From NCBI RefSeq assembly GCF_025950085.1, contig NZ_JAPDDS010000019.1:36342-100341 (forward strand): 64,000 nt of DNA, read 5' to 3'. How positions within the stretch are numbered: position 1 is the first letter of the stretch; each line of letters starts with the position of its first letter. Shown in pieces: positions 61,560 to 64,000 of the stretch. This DNA comes from Luteolibacter flavescens (GTDB taxonomy: Bacteria > Verrucomicrobiota > Verrucomicrobiia > Verrucomicrobiales > Akkermansiaceae). The translations under genes were made by a program, and so were the position numbers. Under the pieces are notes generated by a model. That model was not told where the DNA came from, searched no databases, and saw only the letters and a list, made by a program, of their open reading frames with translations.

Positions 61560-62285
61560 ATGCTCCGCACGATGACTCCCGCTCCGCCTGCCCGGCCCTT
61601 GCTGGTGGTTGATGACGATCGCAAGCTCTGCGGACTGATCCGCGACTACCTGCTGCCCCATGGCTGGCAGGTGGACATGCGCCACAGCGGCCCCGAGGGG
61701 CTGGAGGCCGCGCGTGCCGGAAAGTACGAGGCCGTGCTGCTCGACGTGATGATGCCCGGCATGGATGGCTTCGAGGTGCTGCGCGAGCTGAGGAAATCCT
61801 CCACCGTCCCCGTCCTCATGCTCACCGCCATGGGCGAGGAAGCCGATCGCATCGTGGGGCTGGAACTCGGCGCGGACGATTATTTGCCGAAGACCTTTTC
61901 CAGCCGCGAGCTGCTCGCCCGGCTCCGCGCCGTCACGCGGCGCAGCGTCATCGGTGTGAACGGCACACCTAGTACGAAGGATCTAGTATGTGGCGATCTC
62001 CTCGTGAATGAGGAGCGCCATCAGGCCACGCTGGCTGGCGAGGCGCTGGACCTCACCGCGCTGGAATTCGCCATACTCGCCTCGCTGCTGAAGGCGAAGG
62101 GCCGCGTGAAAACGCGCGAGTCGCTTTTGGAAGAAGTGTCCGACCGGCGCTTCGACGTCTTCGATCGCTCGATCGATGTCCACGTCTCGCAACTCCGGCG
62201 CAAGCTCGGGGACGATGCGAAGCAACCGCGCTTCATCCGCACGATCCGCGGCGTGGGCTACAAGCTGGAGGAGGCCGCCCCATGA
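61560..62285 (+). CDS. OmpR-family response regulator (CpxR-like)
   Basis: A 241-residue two-component regulator (or 237 from the second ATG at 61572). The receiver domain has VVDDD (about 16-20), the phosphorylation site Asp62 in LLDVMMPGMDG, and Lys111. The residue after Lys111 is Thr (LPKTF) where nearly all family members have Pro (KPF). The C-terminal winged helix (about 150-241) ends with DVHVSQLRRKLGDD and IRTIRGVGYKLEE. The frame is open upstream to 61425 but that part lacks family features. Its stop overlaps the sensor kinase ATG (ATGA at 62282-62285). Confidence 0.93.
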   Translation: MLRTMTPAPPARPLLVVDDDRKLCGLIRDYLLPHGWQVDMRHSGPEGLEAARAGKYEAVLLDVMMPGMDGFEVLRELRKSSTVPVLMLTAMGEEADRIVGLELGADDYLPKTFSSRELLARLRAVTRRSVIGVNGTPSTKDLVCGDLLVNEERHQATLAGEALDLTALEFAILASLLKAKGRVKTRESLLEEVSDRRFDVFDRSIDVHVSQLRRKLGDDAKQPRFIRTIRGVGYKLEEAAP

Positions 62286-63850
62286 AGCGACGCGTCCGCT
62301 TCCCCCTTATGGCGAAGATGCTGCTCTGGCTCTGCGTCCATCTCGGCGTGCTCGCCGCCGCCTTCTTCATCTTCATCGCGTGGCAGCTCCGGCTCGGCCT
62401 CGATTCCCTGCTGAGCGGCACCGCCGGTGAGCGGCTGAAGAATCTCGGCGAGGAAATCGCGGGAGACCTCCGTGCGGCCCCGCGTTCGAGCTGGCCGGAG
62501 ATCCTGCAAAGCCACGAATCCACGCTCGGCGTCGGCTTGTCGCTGCAGATCGCCCCCGGCGCGTGGCTGGGACGGCCTCCGGAAAGCCTGCCTGCGAATG
62601 TGGATCGCCGCATCGGTGAATTCCGCCGGCCTCCCGCCCAGCGTCCCCCTCGCGGTGGTCCGGAAGGCCGACCGCCCGGCGGCGGTCGTCCGGGGGATCA
62701 ATTCGGTCCGCCTGAGGATGCATTGTTTGAAGACGGTCCACCGGGAGGCAGGGGCGGACCGCCGCTCGACCGGCAGGATCGCGCCGAATTGGCGGGCGGC
62801 AGGGAAAGGCCGCGGGCCCGTCCCGACTTCCTGATGCGCGGCGATGGCGGCGCGGGCTATTGGGCGGGCATCGATTTGCCGCTTTCTGAACTGCGACCAG
62901 GCCAGCCGCTGCACGCGCTGCTGGTGATCCGTGCCAAGGACATCACCGGCGGCGGGCTATTCTTCGACCTGAAGCCATGGGTCATCGGCGGTCTCACCGT
63001 GCTCGCGCTGAGCCTCGTCCTCTGGGCGCCGGTCTTCATCGGCATCACGCGCTACCTCTCGCGGCTTTCCGGGACCACAGAGGCGATCGCGGATGGGAAG
63101 TTTGACGCGCGGGTGGGGATCTCGCGGTCCGATGAACTCGGCAGCCTCGGCGACTCCATCGAGTCGATGGCCGCGCGTCTTGATCGTCTGGTACGCGGGC
63201 AAAAGCGCTTCCTCGGAGACGTGGCGCATGAGCTGTGCTCGCCGCTGGCCCGCATCCGCACCGGCTTGGGAGTGCTGGAATACGGGATGACGCCCGAGCA
63301 GCAGGCACGGCTGGAGTCCATCGAGGAAGACGTGAGCGAGCTTTCCCAGCTCGTCTCGGAAGTGCTCGCTTTCACCAAAGCAACCACCGCTCCCGGATCG
63401 GTGCGTCTGGAACCGGTGGAGCTCGCTCCCGTAATCCAGCTCGCGCTTTCACGGGAGTGCCCCGGTCAAAAGGCGCACCTATATATACCGGAGGGCCTTG
63501 CCGTCATGGCCGACCGCAGCCTCTTCGCCCGCGCCGTGGCCAATATCCTCCGCAATGCCGCGCGCCACGGCGGGGATGAGTGTGAAATCACGATCTCGGC
63601 CACCCGCCATGGGGAGCAGGTGGAACTCCGGCTCTCTGATAATGGTCCGGGCGTCGATCCGGCCGATCTGCCGCGTCTCTTCGAGCCCTTTTACCGTCCT
63701 GATGCGGCCCGGACGCGTGAATCCGGGGGTGTAGGGCTCGGTTTGGCCATCGTCCGGTCGGGAATCGAGGCCTGTGGAGGCACCGTGAGGGCTGAAAAGG
63801 CCCCTCAAAGCGGCCTTTCGGTGGCGCTGGTGCTGCCGGTTTGCCCGTGA
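62282..63850 (+). CDS. Sensor histidine kinase (CpxA-like)
   Basis: A 522-residue inner-membrane kinase. The first helix is at about 12-36 and the second at about 233-255. Between them is a periplasmic sensor of about 195 residues with a low-complexity Pro/Gly/Arg stretch (about 115-165). A HAMP domain (ITRYLSRLSGTTEAIADGKFDAR) leads to the dimerisation box AHELCSPLARIR with phospho-acceptor His316, and the ATPase domain has NILRNAARHG, DNGPGVDPAD and GGVGLGLAIV. It is coupled to the regulator gene and presumably phosphorylates it. The Pro/Gly/Asp-rich composition of the sensor resembles that of the divergent EF-hand protein. Confidence 0.93.
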   Translation: MKRRVRFPLMAKMLLWLCVHLGVLAAAFFIFIAWQLRLGLDSLLSGTAGERLKNLGEEIAGDLRAAPRSSWPEILQSHESTLGVGLSLQIAPGAWLGRPPESLPANVDRRIGEFRRPPAQRPPRGGPEGRPPGGGRPGDQFGPPEDALFEDGPPGGRGGPPLDRQDRAELAGGRERPRARPDFLMRGDGGAGYWAGIDLPLSELRPGQPLHALLVIRAKDITGGGLFFDLKPWVIGGLTVLALSLVLWAPVFIGITRYLSRLSGTTEAIADGKFDARVGISRSDELGSLGDSIESMAARLDRLVRGQKRFLGDVAHELCSPLARIRTGLGVLEYGMTPEQQARLESIEEDVSELSQLVSEVLAFTKATTAPGSVRLEPVELAPVIQLALSRECPGQKAHLYIPEGLAVMADRSLFARAVANILRNAARHGGDECEITISATRHGEQVELRLSDNGPGVDPADLPRLFEPFYRPDAARTRESGGVGLGLAIVRSGIEACGGTVRAEKAPQSGLSVALVLPVCP

Positions 63851-63972
63851 TTTCGTCCCAATTCATCCTCCGTGGCGGAATGGTCGCGAAAAACTTCGCG
63901 GTCGATTTTGTTGAAAAACAACGGCTTAGCTCGGGATCGGGAAGAATCTTCAAAAAACCGTCACGAAAGATG

Positions 63973-64000
63973 TTGACCCACGGGGGTCGGGCGGTCTAGG
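63973..64000 (+). promoter_or_regulatory. Possible promoter at the window end
   Basis: TTGACC (63973-63978) and TCTAGG (63995-64000) are separated by 16 bases. The -35 box is good and the -10 is poor; a gene beyond the window would be needed to support it. Confidence 0.2.

Overview
The window comes from a GC-rich, Gram-negative-type bacterium, most likely a member of Verrucomicrobiae close to Luteolibacter or related Verrucomicrobiaceae. The evidence is two giant proteins of the 'Verru_Chthon cassette protein A' type with pilin-like N-termini, two secreted proteins of more than 1400 residues with Calx-beta and Ig-like modules and Asp-rich C-terminal repeats, a TonB-dependent receptor, and many predicted exported proteins. 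The assignment is by recognition; no database was searched. Most start codons lack a visible Shine-Dalgarno sequence, and at least ten gene junctions use overlapping stop/start codons.

Layout. 1-6.4 kb: the end of a TonB-dependent receptor, an FMN-dependent 2-hydroxy-acid dehydrogenase, and a ferric-iron ABC transporter operon (binding protein, fused permease, ATPase) with a coupled TPR-like gene. 6.6-18.5 kb: a complete type I-C CRISPR-Cas locus. It has an array of 47 identical 33-nt repeats plus one decayed terminal repeat, a leader, and the minus-strand operon cas3-cas5c-cas8c-cas7-X-cas4-cas1-cas2. X (12120-12761) is an extra 213-residue gene not normally part of I-C. It carries an R-x4-H motif like that of HEPN ribonucleases and is the most interesting item in the window.

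18.9-32.4 kb: a small exported protein, two divergently transcribed giant secreted paralogs sharing a repeated module (one carries a metallophosphoesterase domain, the other two DNRLRE-like domains), and a giant minor-pseudopilin-like protein. 32.5-39.3 kb: a coupled MoxR / exported protein / M42 peptidase operon, a glycerophosphodiester phosphodiesterase and a Tat-exported PhoD phosphatase. 39.3-46.6 kb: NAD(P)HX repair enzyme, cell-wall amidase, an exported protein, leuC and leuD separated by two unrelated genes, a small membrane protein and two tiny lipoproteins.

46.7-55.3 kb: an ABC-2 exporter operon with the same order as E. coli cecR-ybhGFSR, then RNase R and a small unknown gene. 55.5-60.7 kb: a GspG-like pseudopilin, a second giant pseudopilin-like protein and an exported partner. 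60.7-63.9 kb: a CpxRA-like two-component system divergent from an exported EF-hand protein, with candidate response-regulator sites between them. I found no complete tRNA, rRNA, insertion sequence or prophage.
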